Positions 32,728 through 42,271 of a stretch of 64,000 nt of DNA are shown here, piece after piece. This DNA is from Sulfuritalea sp. GTDB taxonomy: Bacteria > Pseudomonadota > Gammaproteobacteria > Burkholderiales > Rhodocyclaceae. The notes under the pieces were generated by a model, which was not told where the DNA came from, ran no database searches, and saw nothing but the letters and a program-made list of their open reading frames with translations. The number at the start of each line of letters is the position of its first letter. Positions within the stretch are counted from its first letter, which is position 1. Location of the stretch: assembly GCA_016716965.1 (NCBI GenBank), contig JADJUP010000039.1, positions 36,294-100,293 on the forward strand. Reading direction: 5' to 3'. The translations under genes and the position numbers were made by a program.

Positions 32728-35477
32728 CGTATCAAACGCCGTAGCGCCGGCGCCGACTTTTCTGAGTGCGGCGCCAGCCACTTGAGCAAGGTGTGATAAA
32801 GCACATCCGGATTGACCGGCTTGCCGATGTGGTCGTTCATCCCCGCATCCAGGCAAACCTGGCGATCCTCGTCGAAGGCGTTGGCCGTCATGGCCAGGAT
32901 CGGCGTGCGCTCATGGCCGGGCAAGGCACGTATCGCGCGCGTCGCGTCGACGCCGTTGAGATTTGGCATCTGCATGTCCATCAGTATCAGCGCGTAACTG
33001 CCCTCGCGGGCAAGCGCGACAGCGACGGCGCCGTCTTCGGCGTGGTCAACCACGAGCCCGGCGGCCTCCAGCAGCATGCGCGAGACTTCGCCGTTGATCG
33101 GCTCATCCTCTGCGAGCAGGATGCGAGCACCGGAGTGTTGTTCCCGCAATCGAACTTCGGCTACGCCCGGCGGCGGCGCCGGATCGGGCGCCGCGTTGTG
33201 GGTGCCCATGCGCAAAACCACGGTAAACCAGAAGGTGCTGCCAGCACCGACGACACTTTCGACACCGATCATGCCGCCCATCATTTCGACCAGGCGCTTG
33301 CTGATCACCAACCCGAGCCCGGTACCGCCATACTTGCGCGTCGTGGATCCATCAGCCTGTTCGAACGCCGAAAATAGCCGATGGCGATCCTCGGGGGAAA
33401 TGCCTATCCCCTGGTCGGATATCTCGAAGCGCAGGGTCCGCTCGGATCCGTCACTGCCACAGGGCCAACAACGCATGCGGATGAGGCCGCGGTCGGTGAA
33501 CTTGATCGCATTGCCCGCGAGGTTCAGCAATATCTGGCCAAGTCGCATCGGATCGCCCCGCAATGGAATGGTGCCCAGACCCGGTGCGAGTTCCATCTCC
33601 AGTTGCAGTCCCTTGTCAGCTGCCCGCTGTCCGATCAGGCTCAGCAAGTTGTCAACAACCTCGTCGAGCTGGAAATCGACCTCCTCAAGCGTCATGTGCT
33701 CGGCTTCGATCTTGGATATGTCGAGGATGTCGTTGATGATGCCCAGCAGGCGGTCCGAGGCCTCGGCGATGGTGCCGAGCTGATGGCGCAACTTCGGTTC
33801 CGGATTGCCGCGCAGCGCCAGTCCGGTCATGCCGATGATCGCGTTCATCGGGGTACGCAGCTCATGGCTCATATTGGCCAGGAAGGTGCTTTTGGCACGA
33901 CTGGCGGATTCCGCAATTTCCTTGGCTTCGCGCAATTCGATTTCGTTGAGCTTGCGATTGGTCAGGTCGACATGGGTGCCGACCGCCCGAATCGGGCAAC
34001 CGTTCCGGTCGCGCTGGACCACCATGCCGCGGCTCAGTATCCACTTGTAACCGCCATCCTTGCAACGCATGCGGAACTCGATCTCGTAGTTACCGGGATC
34101 GTCGAGCTGTCGGCGCGTTTCCGCCAGGACGGACGCCCTTTCGTCCGGATGCAGGAGTCGGGAGAACTGGCTATCGGCATCCTCTCCAAGTTCGTCCGCT
34201 CTATAGCCCAACATTCGGAGATAGGCGGCATTGACGTAGGTCTTTTCCGATTGCAGGTTCCAGTCCCAGATGCCGTCGCTGGTTGCCTGCAGCGCATAGC
34301 CGAAACGTTCTTCGCTGATCTGCAGCCGTTCGCTCGCCGCCGCCAGTTCGCGCGTCCGCTCGGCAACCAGTTCCTCAAGGTGGGCACGATGGCGGTCCAG
34401 CTCAAGCTCGGTTTTCTTGCGCGCGGTGATGTCCTGAACGGTGCCAAACACCGTCCGCGAGGCGCGATCGAAGGTCGCGATCGAATGAATATCGCGAATT
34501 TCTCCGGTTCCATGCACGCGTATCTTGAAATCGAGGTCGTAGGGCGTGTCGTGCTGGATCAGGTTGGTCAGCGCCGAGTCCAGCGTGGCGCGGTACTCGG
34601 GCAACGGAATATCCTTGATCGCCTGATAGTCGAGGTGGTCGGTGTTCACCCCATAGACCTTGATCGCGCCCAACGAACCGATCACCTCGCGGGTATCGAG
34701 CCGCAACTCCCAGTTGCCGGCCTTGCTCGCCAGTTCCGCGCGGGTCAGGCGGGCTTCGCTAAGGCGCACGGCCATCTCGGACAAGCGGCGCTGTTCGGCA
34801 TCCGCCTCCAGTTCGTCGTGCAGGCGACGATTCACCATCAGTACCAGGCTGAAGGTCAGGGCCACTGCCAGGATATGATAAATGAGAAACAGCAGGGAAT
34901 CGAAGATGCCCCCGCGAAAAAGGTCGTTGCCCGGCGGCACAATCACGACAAAGCCGATTCGTGCCAGGTTGAGCAGGCAGTAGCCGACCAGCACGCTGCC
35001 GACCAGGAGGGTGCCATGGCGCCTGGCCGGTTCGACACGATGCAGCATCAGCCAGGCGCCCTGACCGCAAATCGCGATCAGGAAAATGGAGTAGTTGATG
35101 CTGCGCGCCGGCAAGCTCGGTTGCAAAAAGGTGAAATAGCCTTGCAGCAGCGCGAAGGCGACAAGCAGCACATGGTTGTGAGTCTGCGACGACTCCTCGC
35201 CGACGAACTTCTCGAGGCCGACGATCAGCAGGTGCGCACCATAGATCGCCAGGACACCGCTGACCACGATCGACAGGAAATCCGGCATGGCGCCGCGCGC
35301 CAGTATCATCAGCAGCGAGAAAAACTGGAGGATCAGGGCGGCCAGCCAGAAACCGATCGCACCAAAGCGATCCCTGTTCTGGAACCAGAGTGCGGCCAGC
35401 ACAACGACACAGATCAGCATGCTGACGACGTAGCCCGTCATCAGCGTTCGCACATCGAGGAAGTTCAGTAACGACAT
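32724..35477 (-). CDS. Hybrid sensor histidine kinase (multi-TM, PAS-PAS-HisKA-HATPase-REC)
   Basis: A 917-residue signalling protein. The N-terminus has about seven hydrophobic segments (residues 10-225). Two PAS modules follow (about 245-350 and 395-515), then HisKA with phospho-acceptor H538 in MSHELRTP, HATPase_c (N box [22 protein letters not shown]) and a C-terminal receiver domain with phospho-acceptor D834 (LMDMQMPN). The receiver at the end needs a phosphotransfer partner not seen in this window. Odd: the last residues, EKSAPALRR, are encoded by a copy of the 24-bp dispersed element just before the stop, which overlaps the start of the acyl ligase gene. Confidence 0.93.
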   Translation of the reverse strand: MSLLNFLDVRTLMTGYVVSMLICVVVLAALWFQNRDRFGAIGFWLAALILQFFSLLMILARGAMPDFLSIVVSGVLAIYGAHLLIVGLEKFVGEESSQTHNHVLLVAFALLQGYFTFLQPSLPARSINYSIFLIAICGQGAWLMLHRVEPARRHGTLLVGSVLVGYCLLNLARIGFVVIVPPGNDLFRGGIFDSLLFLIYHILAVALTFSLVLMVNRRLHDELEADAEQRRLSEMAVRLSEARLTRAELASKAGNWELRLDTREVIGSLGAIKVYGVNTDHLDYQAIKDIPLPEYRATLDSALTNLIQHDTPYDLDFKIRVHGTGEIRDIHSIATFDRASRTVFGTVQDITARKKTELELDRHRAHLEELVAERTRELAAASERLQISEERFGYALQATSDGIWDWNLQSEKTYVNAAYLRMLGYRADELGEDADSQFSRLLHPDERASVLAETRRQLDDPGNYEIEFRMRCKDGGYKWILSRGMVVQRDRNGCPIRAVGTHVDLTNRKLNEIELREAKEIAESASRAKSTFLANMSHELRTPMNAIIGMTGLALRGNPEPKLRHQLGTIAEASDRLLGIINDILDISKIEAEHMTLEEVDFQLDEVVDNLLSLIGQRAADKGLQLEMELAPGLGTIPLRGDPMRLGQILLNLAGNAIKFTDRGLIRMRCWPCGSDGSERTLRFEISDQGIGISPEDRHRLFSAFEQADGSTTRKYGGTGLGLVISKRLVEMMGGMIGVESVVGAGSTFWFTVVLRMGTHNAAPDPAPPPGVAEVRLREQHSGARILLAEDEPINGEVSRMLLEAAGLVVDHAEDGAVAVALAREGSYALILMDMQMPNLNGVDATRAIRALPGHERTPILAMTANAFDEDRQVCLDAGMNDHIGKPVNPDVLYHTLLKWLAPHSEKSAPALRRLIR
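32738..32761 (+). repeat. Dispersed 24-bp element at the end of the hybrid kinase gene
   Basis: Full core with GCGCCGGCGC centre and TTTT end. It encodes KSAPALRR at the kinase C-terminus and lies 11 bases from the GTG of the coupled acyl ligase gene. Confidence 0.85.
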
Positions 35478-35570
35478 TCGACGATTATCGCGCCATGGAA
35501 GTGGACGCGATCATGATCTGGCTCAAGGAACCCGTTGCCAGTTCTTAACAGCGGCTTCCCGGGGCAGGTG

Positions 35571-36365
35571 TCAGCGGTGCTTCCACTCCGGCTTGCGCTT
35601 CTCCATGAAGGCATCGATGCCGGCACCTGCATCTTCCGACATCATGTTGCAGGCCATGGTCTCCGAGGCAAGCTGGTAAGCACCGTCGAGGCCCATCTCC
35701 AGTTGTTTGTAGAACATCTGCTTGCCCATGCCGATCGCGACCGCGGACTTGGCGCAGATCGAATCGGTGAGCTTCTTCACTTCCGCGTCGAGCTGCTCGA
35801 GCGGTACCACGCGATTGACCAGCCCGCGCCGTTGCGCCTCGGCCGCATCGATGAAATCGCCGGTGAGCAGCATCTCCATCGCCTGCTTGCGGCCCATGGC
35901 GCGGCCCAGGGCAACCGAGGGCGTCGAGCAGAACAGGCCGAGATTGACGCCGGAGACCGCAAACTTTGCGCCCTCCGCCGCCACCGCCAGGTCGCACATG
36001 GCCACCAGTTGGCAACCTGCAGCGGTGGCAATGCCGTGGATGCGGGCGATCACCGGCTGCGGCATCGCAACGATGGTCGTCATCACACGACCGCACTGTT
36101 TGAACAGCTTCTGCAGGTAGGCCTTGCCGTGGTTGGCGCGCATCTGCTTGAGATCATGGCCGGCGCAAAACGCCTTGCCGGCGCCAGCCAGCACCACGAC
36201 TCGAACCGAACTGTCCGCCGCAATCGCGTCAAGTGCGGCCTGCAATTCGGTGAGCATCTCCTCGGACAGCGAATTGAACTGGGCCGGCCGGTTCAGTGTC
36301 AGCGTGCTTACGCCGTCGTGGTCCTGGCGCAACAGGATGGGCAATTCGGTTTCGGGTGCGTTCAT
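35571..36365 (-). CDS. Enoyl-CoA hydratase/isomerase (crotonase) family protein lacking both catalytic Glu
   Basis: A 264-residue crotonase-fold protein with the oxyanion-hole stretch AGAGKAFCAGHDLKQM. In true hydratases two glutamates occupy the positions that here read AAGCQL (Gln) and VSGVNLG (Gly). Both are therefore replaced, as in the ECHDC3-like branch, and hydratase activity is doubtful. It is the last gene behind the acyl-CoA synthetase and the broken acylase on the same strand, with a 30-base gap from the latter, and may share their transcript. The substrate is unknown; a CoA-thioester is expected. Confidence 0.88.
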   Translation of the reverse strand: MNAPETELPILLRQDHDGVSTLTLNRPAQFNSLSEEMLTELQAALDAIAADSSVRVVVLAGAGKAFCAGHDLKQMRANHGKAYLQKLFKQCGRVMTTIVAMPQPVIARIHGIATAAGCQLVAMCDLAVAAEGAKFAVSGVNLGLFCSTPSVALGRAMGRKQAMEMLLTGDFIDAAEAQRRGLVNRVVPLEQLDAEVKKLTDSICAKSAVAIGMGKQMFYKQLEMGLDGAYQLASETMACNMMSEDAGAGIDAFMEKRKPEWKHR

Positions 36366-36395
36366 GGTCCGGTCTCCTCGATGTCAGCTATGGGT

Positions 36396-38815
36396 TCATT
36401 TTGCCGCAGGGCGGCCCTGCAGCACCAGCCTGCGATCGCCGTGACCCCAGAGCGGCAGGTCGCGGCCTGACTGCCAGGCCTCGACGAAGTTGCGATAGTC
36501 GGGCGAAACCACCAGCCCGGACTGGCCGCTGGAGTGCATCACACCGGACTTGGCCGGATCGCCGAGGTCATAAATCGCGCGCAGGCTCGCCGCGTGTTCG
36601 TTGAGGTAGGGCTCATCGCCCTTCAGATGGTAACGCGCCACGTTAACAGTGTAGTTGTCGCCGCCCGTAGCGCCGCGCAGTTCGAACCAGGGTGCCAGCG
36701 GCTGTACCCGCGAAAACGGCCGGTGCTCGGAACGCGCCTGATGCACCACTCCCCATTGCCAGCGCGTCATGTCCGCGCCGAGACGCTGCTGCAGTTCGTC
36801 CAGTGCGCGATCCAGCGAGCGGCTTGCCAGTTCGGCGCAGGATTCCGCCACCGGCGTAGCCTTGTCGTCGCACCACCAGGCGTCGTTGCGTTCCAGCACG
36901 CCCTCCAGTGCCGCGCGAAAATCGCTGCGTCCCACCTGGCGCAGGTACATTTCCTCGCCACCCATTTCATCTGCGAACACGGCGCGGGTCATTTCCCGCG
37001 CCCAGGCGGCGAAGATCAACGGCGCCGCCTCGCCCGCGCGCATCTGTCCGTCGAAAGCGGCGAGGCGTTGCAAGGCCCCCGCGCCGAGCGCGTGCCTCGG
37101 TTTGGCCTGCCGAACATGGGGCAACAGGCGCAGTGCGGCGAGCGACAGGAGGTCGCCCTGGATGGCGCGCAGGCTGTCCCTGTCGTGTTTGGGCTTGGCT
37201 TCCAGCAGGGCCTCGATCCGTTGCTGGCGGTAGGGCGCGGCCCATTCGCTGCCTATGTAATGGGGATAGTCCGCCGCATGGATGCGCTGGTTCGCCGTCG
37301 CGATCCAGCCACGCGGCGGATTGACTTCGCGTGGCGTCAGGCCCGGATCGAGAAAGCCGACCCAGTCGTAGCGTGCGTCCCACCCGGGCGCCGGAACCTG
37401 ACCATGAAGGTCATTGTCGCCATGACGCAGCGGGACGCGACCGGCGGCGATGAAGCCGATGTTGCCATCCACATCGGCGACGACCATGTTCTGCATCGGC
37501 GCCTTGTACTGTTCGGCACCCTTGATGAAAGCATTGACGGTGGTCGCGCCGCTGATCGCCAGGCCGGATTCGATGCTGCCGGCGTCGGCGTCGAGCGCCG
37601 TCCAGCGCAGCGCCAGCACAAAAGTCGGCGCTGGCGGTACGGCACTGCCGGTCAATCCGGCCACCACAGCCGTACCTGCATCCGAGATCACCGGTCCGTG
37701 GCGCGTGGCGCGGACCTTCAGCGTGATGTCGGCCGCGCCCTTTACGCGTATGGCTTCCTCGAAGTTCTCGAACTCCGCCCAACCTTGCGGCGTGCGGTAG
37801 CGCGTTGCGTCGTCGGCTTGACCTGCTCCAGATACACGTCCTGCACGTCCGGCGCCGTATTGGTGAAGCCCCAGGCGATGCGTTCGTTCTGCCCGAGTAC
37901 CACCAGCGGCAGCCCGGGCATGGTGGCGCCGGCGAGCTTGAATCCGGGTGCTTCCAGGCGGGCGAAATACCAGAGCGCCGGTGCCGTCAGCTTGAGATGG
38001 GGATCGTTGGCCAGCAGCGGCTTGCCGGAAATCGTGCGCGTGCCGGCCAGCACCCAGTTGTTGGAGCCGACGCCGTCGACACCGGACTCGGGTGCGTCCA
38101 GCAATGCCCTCTGGCCGAGTTCAGGCGCCAGCCGCAGCTCGCGATACAGGGCCGCGTAGTCGCGCACCGGCAGCGGCTTTTCCCCCGGATAGGGCGGCAG
38201 CAACTGGTCGATGCGCGCCACCGGCAAGCTGCGCGCAAGGCGCATGCGCAACAGTTCGTTGGTCCAGTTGCCACCCAGGTCCCAGGCCATCATGATGCCC
38301 CAGGCCATGCTGTCTTCCGGGGTCCAGGGTTCCGGCTGCAGGCCGAGGATGAGGAACTCGGGCGGTCGTGCGCGCAGGTGGTCGGCAATGAAGGCATTGA
38401 TCCCCGCCGTGTAGGCCAGCACCGCGGCCCGCGCCTCGCCGCGGGTCTGCGCCCATTGCGCGGTCGCGGCACGGCGCACGCCCAGTGCACGAAGGAACTT
38501 GTCGTTGTCGAGCGCCCCCGGACCAAAGGCTTCCGACAGCCGGCCGGAACCGATGCGCCTGTGGGTTTCGAGCTGCCACAGCCGATCCTGCGCATGGGCG
38601 AAACCAAGTCCAAAGAGTACGGCGTCCCGATTCGCGCCGTGAATGCTCGGAATGCCCATCGAATCGCGCTCGATGGTCACCTCGCCGGCCAGCCCGACCA
38701 CATCCAGTTGCCCACCGGTGACCGGCAGCAAGCGCTGCCACCAGACCGCCGCGGCCACCGCGACAGCTGCCAGCAAAACCAACAGGACAGCGCCGATGCG
38801 CCGCAGCCAGCTCAT
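36396..38815 (-). pseudogene. Penicillin acylase family (Ntn-hydrolase) gene interrupted by a one-base frameshift
   Basis: About 806 codons when the frame is restored. The first part (38815 to 37817) has a membrane anchor/signal (residues 8-24), the A-chain motif GIPSIHGAN and the self-cleavage site G-SNNWVLAG, with the B-chain nucleophile at S251. At 37815-37816 two bases stand where three are needed; the frame then changes, and the remainder (DDATRYRTPQGWAEF onwards) stays open to the stop at 36396 with the expected NPPRGWIATANQ motif. A copy of the 24-bp element (37620-37643) is inserted in frame and reads AVPPAPTF. Either a genuine null allele or one missing base in the assembly. It lies 13 bases after the acyl-CoA synthetase. 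Confidence 0.88.
37620..37643 (-). repeat. Dispersed 24-bp element inside the penicillin acylase gene
   Basis: Perfect consensus in minus orientation, including the terminal TTTT. On the acylase strand it reads AVPPAPTF, a segment that looks inserted into the protein. Confidence 0.85.
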
Positions 38816-38828
38816 GGATTGCGGCCGG

Positions 38829-40466
38829 TCACTCGATGGCGGAGGTCGACTTGGCCTTCTCGCGCAGCACGTATTTCTGGATCTTGCCGGTCGAGGTTTT
38901 CGGCAGGGCTTCGAAGATGAACTTCTTCGGCACCTTGAAGCGCGCCATGCGCTCGCGGCAGAACTCGGTCAGTTCTTCGGCCGTGACGCTGGAGCCTTCG
39001 CGCAGTTCGATGAAGGCGCAGGGCACCTCGCCCCACTTTTCGTCGGGCGTGGCGACCACCGCGGCGCCCATCACCGCCGGATGGCGATACAGCGTGTCCT
39101 CGACCTCGATCGAGGAAATGTTCTCGCCGCCGGAAATGATCACGTCCTTGCTGCGATCCTTGATCTTGACGTAGCCATCGGGCTGCATCACGGCGAGGTC
39201 GCCGGTGTGGTACCAGCCGCCGCGGAAGGCCTCTTCCGTCGCCTTGGGATTCTTCAGGTAGCCCTTCATCACGATGTTGCCGCGGAACATGATCTCGCCC
39301 ATGGTCTGGTCGTCCCAGGGCACCGGCTGCATGCTGTCCGGATCCATCACGGTGACGCCTTCCTGGCAGTGGTAGCGCACGCCCTGCCGGCCATTGAGGC
39401 GCACCTGCTCGTCGAGCGGCAGCTCCAGCCAGGACTCGTGCTTGGCGCAGACCGAGGCCGGACCGTAGGTTTCGGTCAGGCCGTAGACGTGCGTGATGTC
39501 GAAACCGATCTTGCCCATGCCCTCGATGACCGCCGCTGGTGGCGGCGCTGCCGCAACCAGCGCGGAGACCTTGTGGTTGATGCCCTCGCGCCAGGCGGCC
39601 GGTGCGCTGACCAGCATCGAATGCACGATCGGTGCGCCGCAGTAGTGGCTGACCTTGTGTTCGCGAATGGCATCGAGGATCAGCCTCGGATCGACGCGGC
39701 GCAGGCAGACGTTGGTGCCGGAATTGGCTGCCACGGTCCACGGAAAGCACCAGCCGTTGCAGTGGAACATCGGCAGGGTCCACAGATAGGTGGCCTGCGG
39801 CGGCATGCCCCACGAGACGATGTTGGACAGCGCGTTGAGGTAGGCGCCGCGGTGATGGTAGACCACGCCCTTCGGGTTGCCCGTGGTGCCCGAGGTGTAG
39901 TTGAGCGAAATCGCGTCCCACTCGTCAGCGGGCGTCTTCCACGCATATTCCGGATTGCCGCTGGCGATGAAGGCTTCGAAATCGATCGTGCCCAGACGTT
40001 CGCCGGGACCGGCGTATTCCGGATCGTCGACATCGACGACGAGGATCTTGCGCCCGAGTTCGGCCAGTGCCTTGCCGACGATGCCCGAATACTCGCGGTC
40101 GGTGATCAGGACCTTCGCCTCGCCGTGGTTGAGCATGAAGGCCAGGGACTCGGCATCGAGGCGAGTATTAAGCGTATTGAGCACCGCGCCGCACATCGGC
40201 ACGCCGAAATGGCACTCGAACATCTCCGGCGTGTTGTTGAGCATCGCCGCCACCGTGTCGCCGGCGCCGACTCCCTGCGCGGCCAGCGCCGACGCCAGGC
40301 GGCGGGCACGCTCGTATTCCTGGCGCCAGGTGTAGCGCCGAGCGCCGTGGATGGTGGCCACGTGGTCGGGGTAGATGTAGGCGGAGCGCTCGATGAAGGA
40401 TAGCGGGGTCAGCGGAACGTAATTCGCCGGGTTCTTGTCCAGTCCGGAAGCGTAGGGATTGCTCAT
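38829..40466 (-). CDS. Acyl-CoA synthetase (AMP-forming)
   Basis: A 545-residue acyl-CoA ligase. It shows YTSGTTGNPKGVV (P-loop), VYGLTETYGP, the GWYHTGDLAV aspartate motif, KDRSKDVIISGGENISS and the C-terminal catalytic lysine in KTSTGKIQKY. It resembles the medium-chain/short-chain (AcsM or AlkK-like) group more than FadD, but the substrate cannot be fixed from sequence. The ATG at 40466 is chosen because AGGA lies eight bases upstream and family members begin NPY.. there. First gene of a probable operon with the acylase and crotonase-family genes. Confidence 0.93.
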   Translation of the reverse strand: MSNPYASGLDKNPANYVPLTPLSFIERSAYIYPDHVATIHGARRYTWRQEYERARRLASALAAQGVGAGDTVAAMLNNTPEMFECHFGVPMCGAVLNTLNTRLDAESLAFMLNHGEAKVLITDREYSGIVGKALAELGRKILVVDVDDPEYAGPGERLGTIDFEAFIASGNPEYAWKTPADEWDAISLNYTSGTTGNPKGVVYHHRGAYLNALSNIVSWGMPPQATYLWTLPMFHCNGWCFPWTVAANSGTNVCLRRVDPRLILDAIREHKVSHYCGAPIVHSMLVSAPAAWREGINHKVSALVAAAPPPAAVIEGMGKIGFDITHVYGLTETYGPASVCAKHESWLELPLDEQVRLNGRQGVRYHCQEGVTVMDPDSMQPVPWDDQTMGEIMFRGNIVMKGYLKNPKATEEAFRGGWYHTGDLAVMQPDGYVKIKDRSKDVIISGGENISSIEVEDTLYRHPAVMGAAVVATPDEKWGEVPCAFIELREGSSVTAEELTEFCRERMARFKVPKKFIFEALPKTSTGKIQKYVLREKAKSTSAIE

Positions 40467-40489
40467 GGATTTCGTCCTGTCAGTATGTT

Positions 40490-41095
40490 TCAGGTCCGGC
40501 AACGATCGAGGATGCCGGGGTTTTCGCGCGCGAGATCGGCCAGCCAGCGGCCAAGATCGTCGCCCAGAGCCTGCACGGCATCCCGTGCCGCGACCGCGCC
40601 GCCACGCGCATCGGCGGTACTCGCCGGCCTCGCGACGCGTAAGCCGCGACGCATCAGGGGATCACCGCCACGCGCCGGCACCAACTGGGCGCGCACCTCG
40701 ATTACGGCCTGGCTGCTCTTTGCGTCGTCGAAACGCTGTTCGAACTCGTCGAGCACCAATTGCAGCCGGCACCCTGCCCCGCGCGCACTGGGCTCGGCTG
40801 CGGCAAGGCGACGCCGCAGCGCGCTTTCGAGCAATTCGGCGGGAGCCGCCGCCCAGCGGCTGGCGGCATAGCTCTGGCGACGCAGCGGCTCGGCATAGGC
40901 TAGCCGGTAATGCATGGCCGGACCCGCGAGCCAGGACGCCGCCTGAACTTCGACCGCGCCCGGCGACACGGGCCAGGCCGTGCCGCCCGCGCCGGAGCTG
41001 CCAAAATCATAATTGACCGTGTCCCCGGTCGGCGGATTCGCACCACATGCCGCCAGCAAGGTTCCTGCACACAGCGCAAGCAGCCACGTTTTCAT
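40490..41095 (-). CDS. ABC-type transport auxiliary lipoprotein (PqiC/MlaB-context type)
   Basis: A 201-residue lipoprotein with a lipobox LLAACG (lipidated C17). The mature part is compatible with the ABC_trans_aux fold (about residues 45-190: VEVQAASWLAGPAMHYRLAYAEPLRRQSYAASRWAAAPAELLE split here). Such lipoproteins sit in the outer membrane and work with MCE proteins in lipid transfer, as PqiC does with PqiB. It is the last gene of the mlaE-mlaF-MCE operon, 53 bases after the MCE gene. Confidence 0.82.
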   Translation of the reverse strand: MKTWLLALCAGTLLAACGANPPTGDTVNYDFGSSGAGGTAWPVSPGAVEVQAASWLAGPAMHYRLAYAEPLRRQSYAASRWAAAPAELLESALRRRLAAAEPSARGAGCRLQLVLDEFEQRFDDAKSSQAVIEVRAQLVPARGGDPLMRRGLRVARPASTADARGGAVAARDAVQALGDDLGRWLADLARENPGILDRCRT

Positions 41096-41148
41096 CTGTC
41101 CTCCTGATTCACTGGTCGATTCGGCTCACTCGGCGGGCGTCGCGCATT

Positions 41149-42099
41149 TCAGCCGCCACCGGCGCCACGCGTCGCGGGTGCCGCAAAACCCGGCTCTCCG
41201 GGCCCGGGAGCAGCCGCATCACGCCCGAACAAAAGCATTTGCGGATTGTTTTCGAGACTGTCGAGTACCCGGTTCAACTGGCGCGAACTGGCCGCAAGTT
41301 CATCCATCAGCGCATTCGCACGCGGCAGCGTGCTGGTCGCAAGCTGGTCGCCGGTGTTTTCGGCCAACTGGTCGACACGACGAGCCAGCCCGCCCATGGT
41401 CTTCACCAGTTCGCGCATCTCGCTGGCGAGTGGCGCGGTTTCGCCGGCGGTCTTTTCAACGTGGGCGAGCACCTGCCGCAGGCTGCGCAGGTTCGATGCC
41501 GACAGGGCTTCACGCATCGATGCCAGGATAGCCGGCATTTCGCGCAGTCCGTCGGACGCGTTGGCGAGGTTGTCCAGCGTACGGGAAAGGTTGCGCAGGT
41601 TCTTTTCGTCCAGCAACTGGCCCAGGCGCGCCGCCACCGTATCTATCTGGCCGACGATGTCGCCGGCCTTGTCACCCAACGTTTCGAACAGGGTTGCCTT
41701 GAGCACCAGACGCGGCATGACACCATCCTTGGGTACCAGCGGCTCGACCGACGAACCGTCGTCCTCGATCTGCACGTAGGCCAGGCCGGTGACGCCCTGG
41801 TAGCCGAGCGTCGCGGTGCTGGCACGGGTCAGCCTGAAGCGGTTGTCGACACTGATGGTGACCAGGATCAGGCGCGGGTCGGCTTCGTCCGGCTCGATGG
41901 AGGCCACCTTGCCGGCTCGAATGCCGCGATAGCGAACCTGGGCCTGGACGTTGAGTCCGGTCACATTGCGTCGCGTTTCGAGGACGTAGGTCGTAGTCGA
42001 GGCATCGCTCTGGCCCAACCACCAGATGGCAATTGCAGCGGCGATTCCGAACAGCAGCGTGAATATTCCGGCAGCAAGCGCGTGGGATCTGTTTTCCAT
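41149..42099 (-). CDS. MCE domain protein (MlaD/PqiB-like)
   Basis: A 316-residue periplasmic lipid-transfer protein. It has one N-terminal membrane anchor (residues about 9-29), a single MCE domain (about 38-115, GLNVQAQVRYRGIRAGKVASIEPD) and a long helical C-terminal region (about 150-300). MCE proteins form hexameric rings that channel phospholipids between the membranes. The start is set at MENRSH; the frame is open further upstream but overlaps the GC-rich palindrome. A 172-base spacer separates it from the ATPase gene. Confidence 0.92.
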   Translation of the reverse strand: MENRSHALAAGIFTLLFGIAAAIAIWWLGQSDASTTTYVLETRRNVTGLNVQAQVRYRGIRAGKVASIEPDEADPRLILVTISVDNRFRLTRASTATLGYQGVTGLAYVQIEDDGSSVEPLVPKDGVMPRLVLKATLFETLGDKAGDIVGQIDTVAARLGQLLDEKNLRNLSRTLDNLANASDGLREMPAILASMREALSASNLRSLRQVLAHVEKTAGETAPLASEMRELVKTMGGLARRVDQLAENTGDQLATSTLPRANALMDELAASSRQLNRVLDSLENNPQMLLFGRDAAAPGPGEPGFAAPATRGAGGG

Positions 42100-42167
42100 G
42101 GTGTTAGCGTGAAATGGCTCGCCTGGCGCGAATGAAATTCGTCGAGCGAAGCGAGCCAGGCAGTAAG

Positions 42168-42183
42168 CCCCCCGCGCGGGGGG
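42168..42183. repeat. Perfect GC palindrome in the mlaF-MCE spacer
   Basis: CCCCCCGCGCGGGGGG is a 16-base perfect palindrome within the 172-base spacer. The spacer also carries GGCTCGC/GCGAGCC arms at 42116-42122 and 42153-42159. In the leftward transcript both can form strong hairpins with no T run. They may act on mRNA stability or partial attenuation between the ATPase and MCE genes. Confidence 0.75.
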
Positions 42184-42271
42184 ATGGGGGGGCGGGCCGA
42201 TAATGCTCGCCCATGGCAAGTGAGGGATGCAGAAGTTTCATCTTGTGCAAGCGGTATCCGGATCGATGGGC

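Noticed and set aside
40270..40300. GGCCAGCGCCGACGCC resembling the element centre inside the acyl-CoA synthetase gene
   Set aside because: Only about 12 consecutive bases match and the ends differ; expected from GC-rich Ala codons.
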